Shown piece by piece: positions 54,062-63,969 of a stretch of 64,000 bases of DNA. Origin of the DNA: Candidatus Tisiphia endosymbiont of Melanophora roralis (lineage in GTDB: Bacteria; Pseudomonadota; Alphaproteobacteria; Rickettsiales; Rickettsiaceae); the NCBI RefSeq assembly GCF_964026575.1, contig NZ_OZ032161.1, positions 930,001-994,000 on the forward strand, in the 5' to 3' direction. Each line of letters begins with the position of its first letter. The stretch's first letter is position 1. A program made the translations under genes and the position numbers. The notes below the pieces were generated by a model. The model had not been told where the DNA came from, searched no databases, and saw only the letters and a list, made by a program, of their open reading frames with translations.

Positions 54062-55087
54062 TTACCTTTGTTTAATTTGTCCCGAAGATTTGCTATTTTT
54101 ATTATTTTGTAAAGACTTTTTACTAGGTAAGTTAACCGATAGCTGATCTTTTATTATATCTAATTTGTTAGATTTTAGATTGACTACCGACTTTATTTGA
54201 CTATCTAATTTTTGCATGGATACATTATGCTCTACTGCTCGCTGTTGAGACAAGAATTCCTTATTATTTTTCCATAAATTACTTTTTAGAGCGGTAATTT
54301 TTTCTTCTTGCATACTCATGGATTTATCCTGACTCAGAATTACCCCGCCAATTTTCTCGCCGATTTTGGGAGCATATTCTATTGCTAGAATAGAAGCTGG
54401 TACTACCATAAAAGCAAATGTAGCACCAGCTGTTGCAACACTGATAGCCCCAACTGCTAGAACAGAAATAGCAGTTATAATTTTACTAGTTGCTTGTTTA
54501 AATATTTCAATTTTCTTATTATGTTTTACTGCAACATTTACTATTCTATTAATTTCTAATCTAGCATTAGTGCTGACTTCCTTTGGGTTTTGATATTTTT
54601 TTACCGCATGCATTACCGTTGTACAAAATACTTCTGGTTCAAGCTGTATAAAATTTGTTAATTCATAACTATTCCTTGCTGCCAATAAATCTTTTAACAC
54701 TTGTTTTATTACTTTTCTCTCTTCAGAATTTGCCTTACCAAAATTTGTACTTATTAGTGTATCAATTATTATATCTTCTGATTTGTTTAGAATATTATCT
54801 CTATCTTGATATTCTACTGCATCAGGAGAGATTGCTACCGAAAATAACATTAAAACTGTTGAAAAACTATCATCCGTAATAACTTTCTGACCGAGAAAAA
54901 CTCTTAATTTACCAATACAATTACTTATATGGACATCAATCTCAGGTGTTGATTTAAGTCTAATTTCGTAATCAATAGCTATTATATTAGCAAGTGTTAA
55001 ACACGCATGTTTTGTTATATTATTAAATAACTCTTCACTTATTCTTTTTTTACATATAGAAATGTTTATACTGCTAAAGATGTTCAT
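54062..55087 (-). CDS. Hypothetical protein with hydrophobic hairpin
   Basis: 341 residues: an all-helical N-terminal domain (LFNNITKHACLTLANIIAID), then a hydrophobic stretch (IITAISVLAVGAISVATAGA to MVVPASILAIEY) that could be a membrane hairpin. A Lys/Asn/Ser-rich tail ends the protein. No family is recognised. It lies four bases before the SMR gene and 14 after the adenosine deaminase gene, so it is co-directional with both. Confidence 0.6.
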   Translation of the reverse strand: MNIFSSINISICKKRISEELFNNITKHACLTLANIIAIDYEIRLKSTPEIDVHISNCIGKLRVFLGQKVITDDSFSTVLMLFSVAISPDAVEYQDRDNILNKSEDIIIDTLISTNFGKANSEERKVIKQVLKDLLAARNSYELTNFIQLEPEVFCTTVMHAVKKYQNPKEVSTNARLEINRIVNVAVKHNKKIEIFKQATSKIITAISVLAVGAISVATAGATFAFMVVPASILAIEYAPKIGEKIGGVILSQDKSMSMQEEKITALKSNLWKNNKEFLSQQRAVEHNVSMQKLDSQIKSVVNLKSNKLDIIKDQLSVNLPSKKSLQNNKNSKSSGQIKQR

Positions 55088-55101
55088 TAGTCTTTGGCTC
55101 T

Positions 55102-56592
55102 TTATTTTTTAACATGAGAGTGTTTTTTTACAAATGAAGCTATCGTATCCTCAAAAGAAATAAATTTTTTATTTAGTAAGTCAATTTGCTTAGTTTTTTC
55201 ATCTTCTGTTAAGAAAGAATATTTAATACTATTAGACACTATTTCTTTTAGCTTATCATAAGATGGTTTATAGCGAGTGACAAATTTTAAATATTCATCA
55301 GTTAAATTATTACGTGACACCCCTGGATCATCAGTAGAAATTGCAATTGGTACTCCATACTGCATATAAAGTCTCACTGGATGATCGTTACCTTGTACTC
55401 CTAGTAACGCTTCATTACTAGTCAAATTAATTTCTACAAGTATATTTTTGTTTAATAATGTATTTATTAATTGGTAGGGGTTAGATTCGTGCATAATATC
55501 AACACCATGTCCTATACGGTTTGCCTCTGCCACATTAACCGCATCATTAATATGATAACTCAATTCTTCAGGAGTAACTTGACCTAAAGTAAGCTCTCCC
55601 GCGTGCAGCGACAATTTTACATTAGGAAATCTTTGTTTTAAGAAACGAAACATTTTCATATGCAACTTATAATCACGTAAAGCAATAGGATGAGCCTCAT
55701 TACCAACAATGTTAACTCCAACAAATTTGGTATTATTTTTTACCATTAAAAACGCTGAATATAATCCAGAAAATATCAGCGATGGTTTGTTAAAACGTAC
55801 TACATATGGTTGAAATCTCATACTAAAATCATCATCATCAATATCTTTGGAGTTAGATACGATTTCACGTAAATTTTGAGCGATTTCATTTTGTATAATG
55901 CTATCTTTATCTAAAACATCAACAGCCTGACTTAAAACACTATTGATAGTGGCATCATCTGTATTACTTGTTAGTTGATTAACCTTATCCAGTGCAGGAT
56001 TGTCACTAATTGGGGCTAGGAACAATATAGTTTCAATATATTGGATATTTTCTGATTTAGCTCTTACCTTTAATAAGGTCAAACTACTTTTGACATCAAC
56101 TGCTTCTATTGGACCTACATATCCAAAAACATTAAAAAAATGTTTTAACCCATCTTCTTGAACACAGTTATGATCGTAAAAGAATTTACCATATGACCAG
56201 CGACTTAAAAGAGTGGTATATAGATCATAATTATCTTGGAGAGCAGTAACACTAAGGCATGTTTTATTTAGTTTATTTGGTTTATTTTTTTGCGCGTGAT
56301 AGCTATTTTTATCTATACAAAAACCAGCCTTATTAATAAGATCTAAATAATTTTCAGCATATATAGCTCCACTAAAATGATGATGAAGCTCCCCTCCTTT
56401 GGGTAACAAACTTAAAAACATATTAAGCTCTGCCATATCGTTACTGGATATTAAATTATGGTAATATTTACTGGTAGCGATATAATCTTTTGTTTCTTTT
56501 GATGAGGAGTTACTAGCCATCGTCACTTCTGCAATAAAAATAATATTTAAAATAATGATAACTCTTACTAACTTTTTTACAACAATATTCAT
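55102..56592 (-). CDS. Exported adenosine deaminase-like enzyme (ADGF-like)
   Basis: 496 residues. The N-terminus (VRVIIILNIIFIAEVTMAS) is a signal peptide. The zinc-amidohydrolase ligands are present: GGELHHHFSGA (two His), LSLHAGEL (His and catalytic Glu), RIGHGVDIM (His) and ISTDDPGV (Asp pair). The size and the insert before the barrel resemble secreted adenosine deaminase-related growth factors rather than cytosolic Add. It should convert adenosine to inosine in the periplasm or outside, consistent with purine salvage from the host; the salvage role is inferred. Confidence 0.85.
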   Translation of the reverse strand: MNIVVKKLVRVIIILNIIFIAEVTMASNSSSKETKDYIATSKYYHNLISSNDMAELNMFLSLLPKGGELHHHFSGAIYAENYLDLINKAGFCIDKNSYHAQKNKPNKLNKTCLSVTALQDNYDLYTTLLSRWSYGKFFYDHNCVQEDGLKHFFNVFGYVGPIEAVDVKSSLTLLKVRAKSENIQYIETILFLAPISDNPALDKVNQLTSNTDDATINSVLSQAVDVLDKDSIIQNEIAQNLREIVSNSKDIDDDDFSMRFQPYVVRFNKPSLIFSGLYSAFLMVKNNTKFVGVNIVGNEAHPIALRDYKLHMKMFRFLKQRFPNVKLSLHAGELTLGQVTPEELSYHINDAVNVAEANRIGHGVDIMHESNPYQLINTLLNKNILVEINLTSNEALLGVQGNDHPVRLYMQYGVPIAISTDDPGVSRNNLTDEYLKFVTRYKPSYDKLKEIVSNSIKYSFLTEDEKTKQIDLLNKKFISFEDTIASFVKKHSHVKK

Positions 56593-56655
56593 ATATTCCT
56601 CTAAGACTTATTAATAATTTTGTTATAAAAATATACTAACTACTTAAGATTACAA

Positions 56656-57297
56656 TTACTTATTTGCCGTTATTTCTCTTATACGCATGTTAAGTTTTGT
56701 AAATATCATATCAGGTATTCTTTCTGTTGATAGTTTATAAACAACCTTAGGTTCTAATACATCTTCTTTCTTTACGTCTATAGATAGTACAATAGTATTC
56801 TCCGGCATACAAGAGTAGATTTCTTTTATAATTGTCAAGAAAGTTGCAAAATCTTTAGTGGCAAATCTTATGTAAACATCATAATTCTTTATCCTTATAG
56901 TATCCTGCTTTGTTCCCACCATTGGGTTAATTCCACTTAAGAATTCTTGTTTAATTGATATAGTAATAGGCTCATTTAAGTTGTATTTTTTTGAAAAACT
57001 ATCAATTGTTGTTATTAACCTTGCTCGTTCTAAACAACTTTGTCTAGCAGAAATAGATAATAATTTCGAATATCTTGCATAAGTTTCTAGTATTTTATAT
57101 TTGGAATTTATTATAGAATACAACTTTAACGTTTCTTGAGCTAGAGATTCTTCTATATTTTGATTCTTGGCAATTGATTCCATATAATCTTTATTAATAC
57201 TTTGCAGCAACCATAAAATAGTAGAAATACACAAACAACACATAATAAACTTAAAGAATATAACATTTTTTAGATGAACAATAAAATTTTTAAGCAT
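56656..57297 (-). CDS. Membrane-anchored PilO/GspM-like protein
   Basis: 213 residues with one N-terminal transmembrane helix (FFKFIMCCLCISTILWLLQ), a coiled-coil linker and a C-terminal alpha/beta domain (IRIKNYDVYIRFATKDFATF). The layout matches PilO/GspM inner-membrane assembly proteins. The gene lies three bases after a PilM/PilN-like gene, the usual order. Sequence identity to the family is too weak to judge by eye. Confidence 0.5.
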   Translation of the reverse strand: MLKNFIVHLKNVIFFKFIMCCLCISTILWLLQSINKDYMESIAKNQNIEESLAQETLKLYSIINSKYKILETYARYSKLLSISARQSCLERARLITTIDSFSKKYNLNEPITISIKQEFLSGINPMVGTKQDTIRIKNYDVYIRFATKDFATFLTIIKEIYSCMPENTIVLSIDVKKEDVLEPKVVYKLSTERIPDMIFTKLNMRIREITANK

Positions 57298-57300
57298 CTC

Positions 57301-58872
57301 TTATCCTTTTTTCTTAGTAATAATGACCTCAGTAGGTATTACTACTCTATTAGGTAACTCTAATATTTGATCAGTAAATATTGTAAAATTAATATCCATA
57401 TTGCTAAATATTTTACTAAAATTTGCAATTTTTTGTTTTAAGAGATGAGTAGCATCTTCAACTAGCATATCACTAACGATAAATTTTAATAATATCTCGA
57501 TTTTTATATACTGATTAGATGATAATAACGTATTATCTATATCCGACCTTTGCCATTTAATCTCCTCTAGGTGCAGATTAGGTGGTAAATTTGTTAAAAA
57601 CTTTTCTAACGAGTCAAATGGCGTTGGTACGGGGATTTGCAATAATGCTTCAAATACGTATAAATCAGCTAAATTAGTGGTATTTTGAATATATGGATAG
57701 GTTTGCTTAACATTATAATAATCTTGTTCAGCACTAAAATAGTGTGAATTTAAAAGATCTAATTTTCTGTAATTTGCTACGGTTTTAATTTTGATAGCAC
57801 ATGCAGCAAATATCAATACTATTATTATAGTGATAAATGGTTTGAAAATTAAAGCACTGATAATATTGAGTTTAGCTATGGATTCTAAATATTTGTTAGA
57901 GGCTAGAAAGCTTTTTTGTTCATTAAATAACTCGACAACCATTGCATCTGAAAATTTGCTATTATCACCTAATACACTGCTAGACTTACATATTACTGGA
58001 TGTTCACCAAAACTGGATTGTTCTAATAACAACTTTAGACTTTGGTCTACTATAAAAATTATACAAACTTTAAGGGTTAAACTATCAATATAGCTTTTAC
58101 AAGATATCAAACAATCTTCCACTTCTTGTTCAATTATACCTTGAATATATAAGTCTGACTTATCAGCTGGATAATCAAATGTTTGAATTGAGATTATATT
58201 ACCTTGATGTTTAACAACAAGTTTAATACCGTTTGTACTTAAAATACATACAAAAATTTGTAAATATTCACTATACTTATTATTTTCAACATTTTTTACA
58301 ATTTTATCTATAATTGTTTTCCATTCCAAAGCTAAAAAATAAATCCCACCAAACTTTTGTCTCTTACTTGCCAAAAGATTCTCAAGTAACTTACTTAAAG
58401 GTGGGGTATAAGGAGTAGATACCAGCAAGGTATTCCACACCTCACTATATTTGGTATTGATGTTATAGACATTGTAAGCAACTATATCATCTATAGAAAA
58501 ATACTCCTCTATAAACTTTTCTACAGGATTGGTTTTTACTATTGAATGTAGTACAGGTACTATATCATGGCGTACTTCACATGCAGAACCGTTTAATAAG
58601 AAGAAAACGTAATAGTTTTTGAATTTACCAAAAAATTCTTTATAGGAGTCTAAATTATCTTGGTTTTCAGCAGGAACAAATAAAGTATCCACAACTTTAT
58701 CGTGTATTAAAGCACAAAGAAATGTACCTTTATCGCCTATTAAAATAATAATATTTCTTTTATATAAAAAATATACCACCAATTTATGTAGTTTTTTTAG
58801 TAAAACTTGTAGTTTGGGTAGTTTGGATATGTTAATCATGTAACTAATACTTAGACTTAAATATTTAAACAT
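57301..58872 (-). CDS. GspL/PilM-PilN-like membrane protein
   Basis: 523 residues. The cytosolic N-terminal part, about 350 residues, could be an actin-like PilM/GspL fold (NIIILIGDKGTFLCALIHDK). A transmembrane helix follows near 350-370 (FITIIIVLIFAACAIKI), then a periplasmic part of PilN/GspL type (LEKFLTNLPPNLHLEEIKWQ). Together with the next gene it would form the inner-membrane platform of a type II secretion- or type IV pilus-like machine. The assignment rests on topology and gene order. Confidence 0.5.
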   Translation of the reverse strand: MFKYLSLSISYMINISKLPKLQVLLKKLHKLVVYFLYKRNIIILIGDKGTFLCALIHDKVVDTLFVPAENQDNLDSYKEFFGKFKNYYVFFLLNGSACEVRHDIVPVLHSIVKTNPVEKFIEEYFSIDDIVAYNVYNINTKYSEVWNTLLVSTPYTPPLSKLLENLLASKRQKFGGIYFLALEWKTIIDKIVKNVENNKYSEYLQIFVCILSTNGIKLVVKHQGNIISIQTFDYPADKSDLYIQGIIEQEVEDCLISCKSYIDSLTLKVCIIFIVDQSLKLLLEQSSFGEHPVICKSSSVLGDNSKFSDAMVVELFNEQKSFLASNKYLESIAKLNIISALIFKPFITIIIVLIFAACAIKIKTVANYRKLDLLNSHYFSAEQDYYNVKQTYPYIQNTTNLADLYVFEALLQIPVPTPFDSLEKFLTNLPPNLHLEEIKWQRSDIDNTLLSSNQYIKIEILLKFIVSDMLVEDATHLLKQKIANFSKIFSNMDINFTIFTDQILELPNRVVIPTEVIITKKKG

Positions 58873-59287
58873 AGACTATTATAACAGCAATTATCTTTCC
58901 ACTAAGTGATTTAGTATTTTTTTATGATTTATCTATAAAAAAATACTAAACATTATTGAATAATTATAATATTATCCGTTCCAAACGGATAATATCTATG
59001 TGAATGATATTAGGTGCAAAATCTTAAATTACTATTATTTTAAAATAAATTTTTATTTTTGTAATATTTTGTTGAACATCCTTAAATAATAAATATACTC
59101 TCCATTAGTTAGGTTATTACAACAAATTATAAAGGACGATAACCTAATAAAATTTTAATGGTTTTAATAATTGAAAAGTGAGCATACAAAATATAGATAC
59201 ACCTTAATTAGGTAAGAATAGTATATTTTGTAGTATTACAAAATCAATTATTAGTAATATGTTGAACTAATTGAGGATTATATTATT
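58873..59287. other. Intergenic promoter region
   Basis: Very AT-rich divergent interval between the GspL-like gene and 59288. It contains a short hairpin near 58974-58996 (TATCCGTTCCAAACGGATA). No gene or RNA was recognised. Confidence 0.45.
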
Positions 59288-60013
59288 ATGTCTAAACAAC
59301 AAAATTATTTGTTTAAAAAACAGGATGTAGTGAAAGCTCAGGAAATACTTACAGCTGTGCAAGAAAAAAATATTAAAGCTATATACACAATAATAGGTTT
59401 ACCTAGGGCAATACAAGAGAAACTTACTGATAAAACTAGTATAGACGCTGAAAAGATATTGACTAAACAACTCTCAGACTTAAAAAATAGTCATGATAAA
59501 GACGAAAAAAAATTCGCTAGTATTAACAAAAACAAGCTCAAAGAACTAGATGCATTATGCAAAAAATTAGCTACGGAAAAACAAGAGTTAGAACAAGTAC
59601 AAAAATGTCTAAATTTGACTCATGCCATTAATGATACAAGTGTACCTATTAAACAAATACTTACTATGAGTGACATATCTTATCGTATAATAGAGAAACT
59701 GAATTTAGACAGAAAGTATACAACTATACCTGAAGTTGTACAACAATTGGAAAACTTATTGCCTACATTTTCATCATCAGGAAGTGATTCTGATTATGGA
59801 TCTGATCTTAGTAGATCAACTAGCGAAACACAACACACAGTGAAGTTACTAAGTAATATATCAAATAATTCACAACAGCATGAACTATTGTCAAAGCTCA
59901 AGAAAATATCAAATGAATTCGCTCTAAAGAGAGGACTCGACAACACTGCCCCTACAAATAATCATATTGATGACGACGTTAGCGTAGCAGGAGAATATCC
60001 TGATATGCATTAA
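59288..60013 (+). CDS. Hypothetical coiled-coil protein
   Basis: 241 residues: a helical N-terminal part (DVVKAQEILTAVQEKNIKAI), then a coiled coil (NKLKELDALCKKLATEKQEL). A Ser/Asp-rich linker (SSSGSDSDYGSDLSRSTSET) and an acidic tail follow. A GAGGATTA site precedes the ATG. No signal peptide or known domain is present. The modular, low-complexity make-up resembles secreted effectors of intracellular bacteria, but nothing proves that. Confidence 0.6.
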   Translation: MSKQQNYLFKKQDVVKAQEILTAVQEKNIKAIYTIIGLPRAIQEKLTDKTSIDAEKILTKQLSDLKNSHDKDEKKFASINKNKLKELDALCKKLATEKQELEQVQKCLNLTHAINDTSVPIKQILTMSDISYRIIEKLNLDRKYTTIPEVVQQLENLLPTFSSSGSDSDYGSDLSRSTSETQHTVKLLSNISNNSQQHELLSKLKKISNEFALKRGLDNTAPTNNHIDDDVSVAGEYPDMH

Positions 60014-60057
60014 ACTATAGCTAGCACGGACAGGTTAGTTGCAGTAATGGGATAGAA

Positions 60058-60190
60058 TCAATGTCATTCTTAATTAAAAGCGGTAATCCAAAAAATAACC
60101 TGCAAAGGCTTTAGATATTATGGATTCCCGCTTACGTGAGAATGACATACTAGTGATCCACGCGGGTAATGCTGTAGCTAGGATGACATC
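60058..60190. repeat. Dispersed intergenic repeat
   Basis: Contains ATGTCATTCTTAATTA near one end and GGATTCCCGCTTACGTGAGA with ATGACAT at the other. This resembles the 'TGGATTCCCGC...GAATGACAT' repeats common in Rickettsia intergenic DNA. The window's right end (63936-63969) carries a related GATGTCACCCC hairpin. Confidence 0.5.
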
Positions 60191-60329
60191 TTTTCGAATT
60201 ATCTTCATAATTTTTAAACTACCATGGCGGTTATATACTAAAGTAAGTTGTTATTTGCAGTAGACACCACACCCCCAATTCTCTATAATACTGCTATCTT
60301 CAAGAATGTTACGCTATCAGGATTTACTA

Positions 60330-62972
60330 ATGACTAAACTTACCACTGAAGAAATTAGAAGTAAATTTATAAGTTATTTTGTTGCAAATAATCATATGCA
60401 CGTTCCAGCTAGCTCCCTAATTCCTCATAATGATCCTAGTTTAATGTTTGTTAATTCCGGGATGGTACAATTTAAAAATGTTTTTACCGGTCAGGAAACT
60501 AGAAACTATCAAAGAGCCACTACTAGTCAGAAATCACTACGTGCTGGTGGTAAGCATAATGATCTTGAGAATGTTGGTTATACTGCAAGACATCATACCT
60601 TCTTTGAAATGTTAGGGAATTTTTCTTTTGGTGATTATTTTAAAGAACAAGCAATATATTATGCTTGGAATCTTTTAACCAAGGAATTTGCTATCGCCAA
60701 AGAAAAATTATATGTAACTGTTTATCATACTGATGAAGAAGCAGCAAGCTATTGGAAAAAGATTGCTAATTTAAGTGATGACCGAATTATTAAAATAGCA
60801 ACCAATGATAATTTTTGGTCAATGGGAGATACCGGACCTTGTGGACCATGTTCAGAAATTTTCTATGATCATGGAGATAAGATACTAGGAGGCTTACCTG
60901 GTACAAAAGATCAAGATGGCGATCGCTATATTGAGATTTGGAATATGGTCTTTATGCAATTTGAACAATTGGATAGCAATACTAGGATTGCCTTACCTAA
61001 ACAATCCGTTGATACCGGCATGGGACTAGAACGTATTAGTGCTGTATTGCAAAATGTATATGATAATTATGACATAGATTTATTTAAGGAAATAATTGCT
61101 TATACGGAAAGTATAGTAAAAGTTAAAGTAAAAGGGGAAGCAAAATTTTCTTACCGGGTTATTGCTGATCATTTACGAGCTTGTGCCTTTCTAATTAGTG
61201 ATGGTGTCATGCCGTCAAATGAAGGCAGAGGATATGTACTTAGGCGTATTATGCGTCGAAGTATGAGGCATGCACATATACTTGGTAGCAGTGAACCTTT
61301 AATGCACCGATTGCTACCAAAACTAGTAGATCTTATGGGTGCAACTTATCCTGAACTGAAGAGGGCTGAGGCTTTTACCCGTAGTATCTTGGAACAAGAA
61401 GAATTAAGATTTAAAGCAACTCTTGAACGAGGTCTTAAGCTGCTTGACGATGAAACACAGCATCTTAATAAAAATTCAGAACTTTCAGGAGAGATAGCCT
61501 TTAAATTATATGATACATATGGTTTTCCTCTCGATTTAACTGAAGACATATTAAAAAGTAAACAGATATCAGTTGATCTTGATAGCTTTAATAATAAGAT
61601 GCAAGAGCAAAAAGAAAGGGCAAGAAAAGCTTGGTTAGGTTCAAATGAGTCACAAATTGATCAAATATGGTTTGATATTAAAGGCGAATTTGGTAGTACT
61701 GAATTTTTGGGTTACTCTTTGGATAAGGCAGAAGGTAAGATATTAGCTCTAATTCAAGATAATAAATTAGTCAACAATATAAAAACTAGCGAAGAGCAAT
61801 TTATTCTAATTAGTAATCAAACTCCTTTTTATGGAGAATCTGGTGGACAGATGGGAGATATAGGCTTTATCAAATCAGCAGGTAATAAAATTAAGGTAGT
61901 AAATACTTTAAAATATCTTGGTTCAATAATTGCTCATATATGTGTTTTACAGGAAGGAACAGCTATCCAAGTAGGAGATAATGCTGATTTTGCTATTGAT
62001 GTCAAGTACCGTAAAAATTTAAGAATTCATCATTCTGCAACTCATATACTACATACAGTATTACATCAAGTGCTGGGGAAACATGTAACACAGAAAGGAT
62101 CGCTGGTAGCACATGATCGTCTGCGTTTTGATATTAGCCATATGACACCACTAACAAAACAAGAAGTTATATTGATAGAAGATAAGGTAAATCAAATTAT
62201 CACTGATAATTTTAAGGTTACTACAACATTAATGTCAACAGATGAAGCTATTAAGGCAGGTGCTATGGCTTTATTTGGAGAGAAATACGATTCTGAAGTA
62301 AGAGTGGTAGCAATGGGCAACTCGCTTGAGTTATGTGGTGGCACGCATGTTAATAGAACTGGGGATATTGGAATATTTAAAATTATTAGCGAAAGTAGCG
62401 TTGCAGCTGGCGTTCGAAGGATAGAAGCTGTTTGTGGTGAATTTGCCATAAAATTAATTAGACAAAACGATACTATAATTGATGACTTGTCTTCAACCTT
62501 AAAAATAGGTAAGAATGAAATTACTGATAAAGTAAATAACCTGATTGCCAGTAAAAAACAATTAGAAGATAAGTTAGTAGCTACTCAGGTCTCTATGCTT
62601 GATTTGAATATTGAACAAATTGCCAAAGAATCAATCCGTGTATCAGGTATAAATTTTGTCTATAAACTAGTACAAAACTTGGATACTAAAATATTACGCT
62701 TATCTGCCCAGCAAATAGCTGATAAGTCGGATAATCTAGTGATTATATATATAGGTATGCCTGATTTGCAGGGTAAATTATCTATTACTATTGCGGTTAG
62801 TAAAGAAATTAGCAATAAGGTACATGCAGGTAACTTAGCTAAAGAAGTGTCTGTATTCCTTGGCGGTAGCGGCGGTGGTGGTCAGGCGAATATAGCCCAA
62901 GCTGGTGGCACGGATGTAAGTAAAGTAGGAAAGTTACAAGATATGATAAGGGAGTTGTTATCTAAGTTCTGA
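60330..62972 (+). CDS. alaS: Alanyl-tRNA synthetase
   Basis: 880 residues from the ATG at 60330 (MTKLTTEEIRSKFISYF), preferred over the upstream in-frame ATG at 60306 because it gives the usual family length. The class II catalytic core is at the N-terminus (MFVNSGMVQFKNVFTGQE, TARHHTFFEMLGNFSFGDYF). The editing domain has HHSATHILHTVLHQVLG and CGGTHVNRTGDIG, and the C-Ala domain ends in GGSGGGGQANIAQAGG. It charges tRNA-Ala and clears mischarged Ser and Gly. It is intact and followed by a row of hairpins. Confidence 0.97.
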   Translation: MTKLTTEEIRSKFISYFVANNHMHVPASSLIPHNDPSLMFVNSGMVQFKNVFTGQETRNYQRATTSQKSLRAGGKHNDLENVGYTARHHTFFEMLGNFSFGDYFKEQAIYYAWNLLTKEFAIAKEKLYVTVYHTDEEAASYWKKIANLSDDRIIKIATNDNFWSMGDTGPCGPCSEIFYDHGDKILGGLPGTKDQDGDRYIEIWNMVFMQFEQLDSNTRIALPKQSVDTGMGLERISAVLQNVYDNYDIDLFKEIIAYTESIVKVKVKGEAKFSYRVIADHLRACAFLISDGVMPSNEGRGYVLRRIMRRSMRHAHILGSSEPLMHRLLPKLVDLMGATYPELKRAEAFTRSILEQEELRFKATLERGLKLLDDETQHLNKNSELSGEIAFKLYDTYGFPLDLTEDILKSKQISVDLDSFNNKMQEQKERARKAWLGSNESQIDQIWFDIKGEFGSTEFLGYSLDKAEGKILALIQDNKLVNNIKTSEEQFILISNQTPFYGESGGQMGDIGFIKSAGNKIKVVNTLKYLGSIIAHICVLQEGTAIQVGDNADFAIDVKYRKNLRIHHSATHILHTVLHQVLGKHVTQKGSLVAHDRLRFDISHMTPLTKQEVILIEDKVNQIITDNFKVTTTLMSTDEAIKAGAMALFGEKYDSEVRVVAMGNSLELCGGTHVNRTGDIGIFKIISESSVAAGVRRIEAVCGEFAIKLIRQNDTIIDDLSSTLKIGKNEITDKVNNLIASKKQLEDKLVATQVSMLDLNIEQIAKESIRVSGINFVYKLVQNLDTKILRLSAQQIADKSDNLVIIYIGMPDLQGKLSITIAVSKEISNKVHAGNLAKEVSVFLGGSGGGGQANIAQAGGTDVSKVGKLQDMIRELLSKF

Positions 62973-63000
62973 ATTATTAAACGTCGGCTATATACACTTC

Positions 63001-63037
63001 AGTTATGGATTAAAATTTTTAATTTTAATCCATAACT
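63001..63037 (+). terminator. Hairpin 1 after alaS
   Basis: Perfect 17-base arms (AGTTATGGATTAAAATT) with a TTT loop, 29 bases after the alaS stop. Probable alaS terminator or 3' stabiliser, though no long T-run follows. Confidence 0.6.
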
Positions 63038-63052
63038 GGCTAGAATATCAGA

Positions 63053-63240
63053 AAAATGCATTCTTGAAACGGTTCTACGAATGCATTTTAATCTATTATC
63101 GCTAATAATCTTATTTTTATTGGTATAAAAATAAGATTATTAGCAAATGAAATATTTAACAATCAGGCATCAAACCGCTTTAAGCCTGATTGTTTACACT
63201 CTCATTCCAATTTCGGATTAATTTCATTAATCCGAAATTG
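63053..63240. repeat. Cluster of four further perfect hairpins
   Basis: Hairpin 2 has arms 63053-63063/63079-63089 (AAAATGCATTC). Hairpin 3 has arms 63101-63120/63125-63144 (20 bases, loop TGGT). Hairpin 4 has arms 63158-63168/63184-63194 (AACAATCAGGC). Hairpin 5 has arms 63208-63222/63226-63240 (CAATTTCGGATTAAT). All pair exactly and have unrelated sequences. No gene lies here. Confidence 0.8.
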
Positions 63241-63406
63241 AGGTTATACGATATTTTTACCACATCCATCCAAGAGTTTAATGCTAAAACTATTTTAGGC
63301 TTTTAAGTGACAGTATGATAATATATAATACACAGATAAGATGTTTAACAATTCTTTCTGTTAAGCAAATATAATCAATAGCTTTATTTAAATTAAGGAG
63401 TTTGTT

Positions 63407-63871
63407 ATGCTAATACAAAAAACTGCAATAGCTTTTTTAGCACTATTTGTGCTTTCTGGATGTGGTAGTAAAAAGAAACCTAAAGAAGCGGAGGTAACTC
63501 CTGCTGTTGAAGAATGTTCTTTAGCTGCTGATTTCGAAAGAAATGTTGGTGATAGGGTGTTTTTTGCTTTCAATAAATCAGATATTTCAAGTAAATCAAA
63601 AGAACAGCTAAATAAACAAGCCGTTTGGTTAAAAAAACATTGTCATACTAAAGCTACTATTGAAGGACATTGTGATGAAAGAGGCACAAGAGAGTATAAC
63701 TTAGCACTTGGTGAAAGAAGAGCAGAAGCTGTACGAAAATGCCTAGTTGGTCTAGGAATCGATAATAACAGACTTGATACTATCTCTTACGGTAAAGAGA
63801 AACCAGCTGTTATGGGTTGTGACGAAGCAGCTTGGGCACAGAACCGTAGAGCTGTAACTGTTATAAAATAA
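63407..63871 (+). CDS. pal: Peptidoglycan-associated lipoprotein
   Basis: 154 residues with a lipoprotein signal (FLALFVLSGC, lipid Cys 19) and an OmpA-like C-terminal domain. Peptidoglycan-binding motifs are ATIEGHCDERGTREYNLALG, ERRAEAVRKCLVGLG and NRRAVTV. It anchors the outer membrane to peptidoglycan in the Tol-Pal system. An AAGGAG site precedes the ATG. Tol genes are not in the window. Confidence 0.96.
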   Translation: MLIQKTAIAFLALFVLSGCGSKKKPKEAEVTPAVEECSLAADFERNVGDRVFFAFNKSDISSKSKEQLNKQAVWLKKHCHTKATIEGHCDERGTREYNLALGERRAEAVRKCLVGLGIDNNRLDTISYGKEKPAVMGCDEAAWAQNRRAVTVIK

Positions 63872-63935
63872 AGTAGTTAGCGTAAATTGTCGTAAGTAAC
63901 CTGAATTCGACATAAAAATAATTATTATTCCCCTT

Positions 63936-63969
63936 CGATGTCACCCCTGCGTAGGCAGGGGTGACATCG
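63936..63969. terminator. GC-rich hairpin after pal
   Basis: CGATGTCACCCCTGC and its exact complement around GTAG. It is unusually GC-rich for the window. It may terminate pal, but its sequence also resembles dispersed Rickettsia repeats. Confidence 0.5.

Noticed and set aside
63388-63573. Antisense frame over pal
   Set aside because: pal is certain on the plus strand; this is a shadow.
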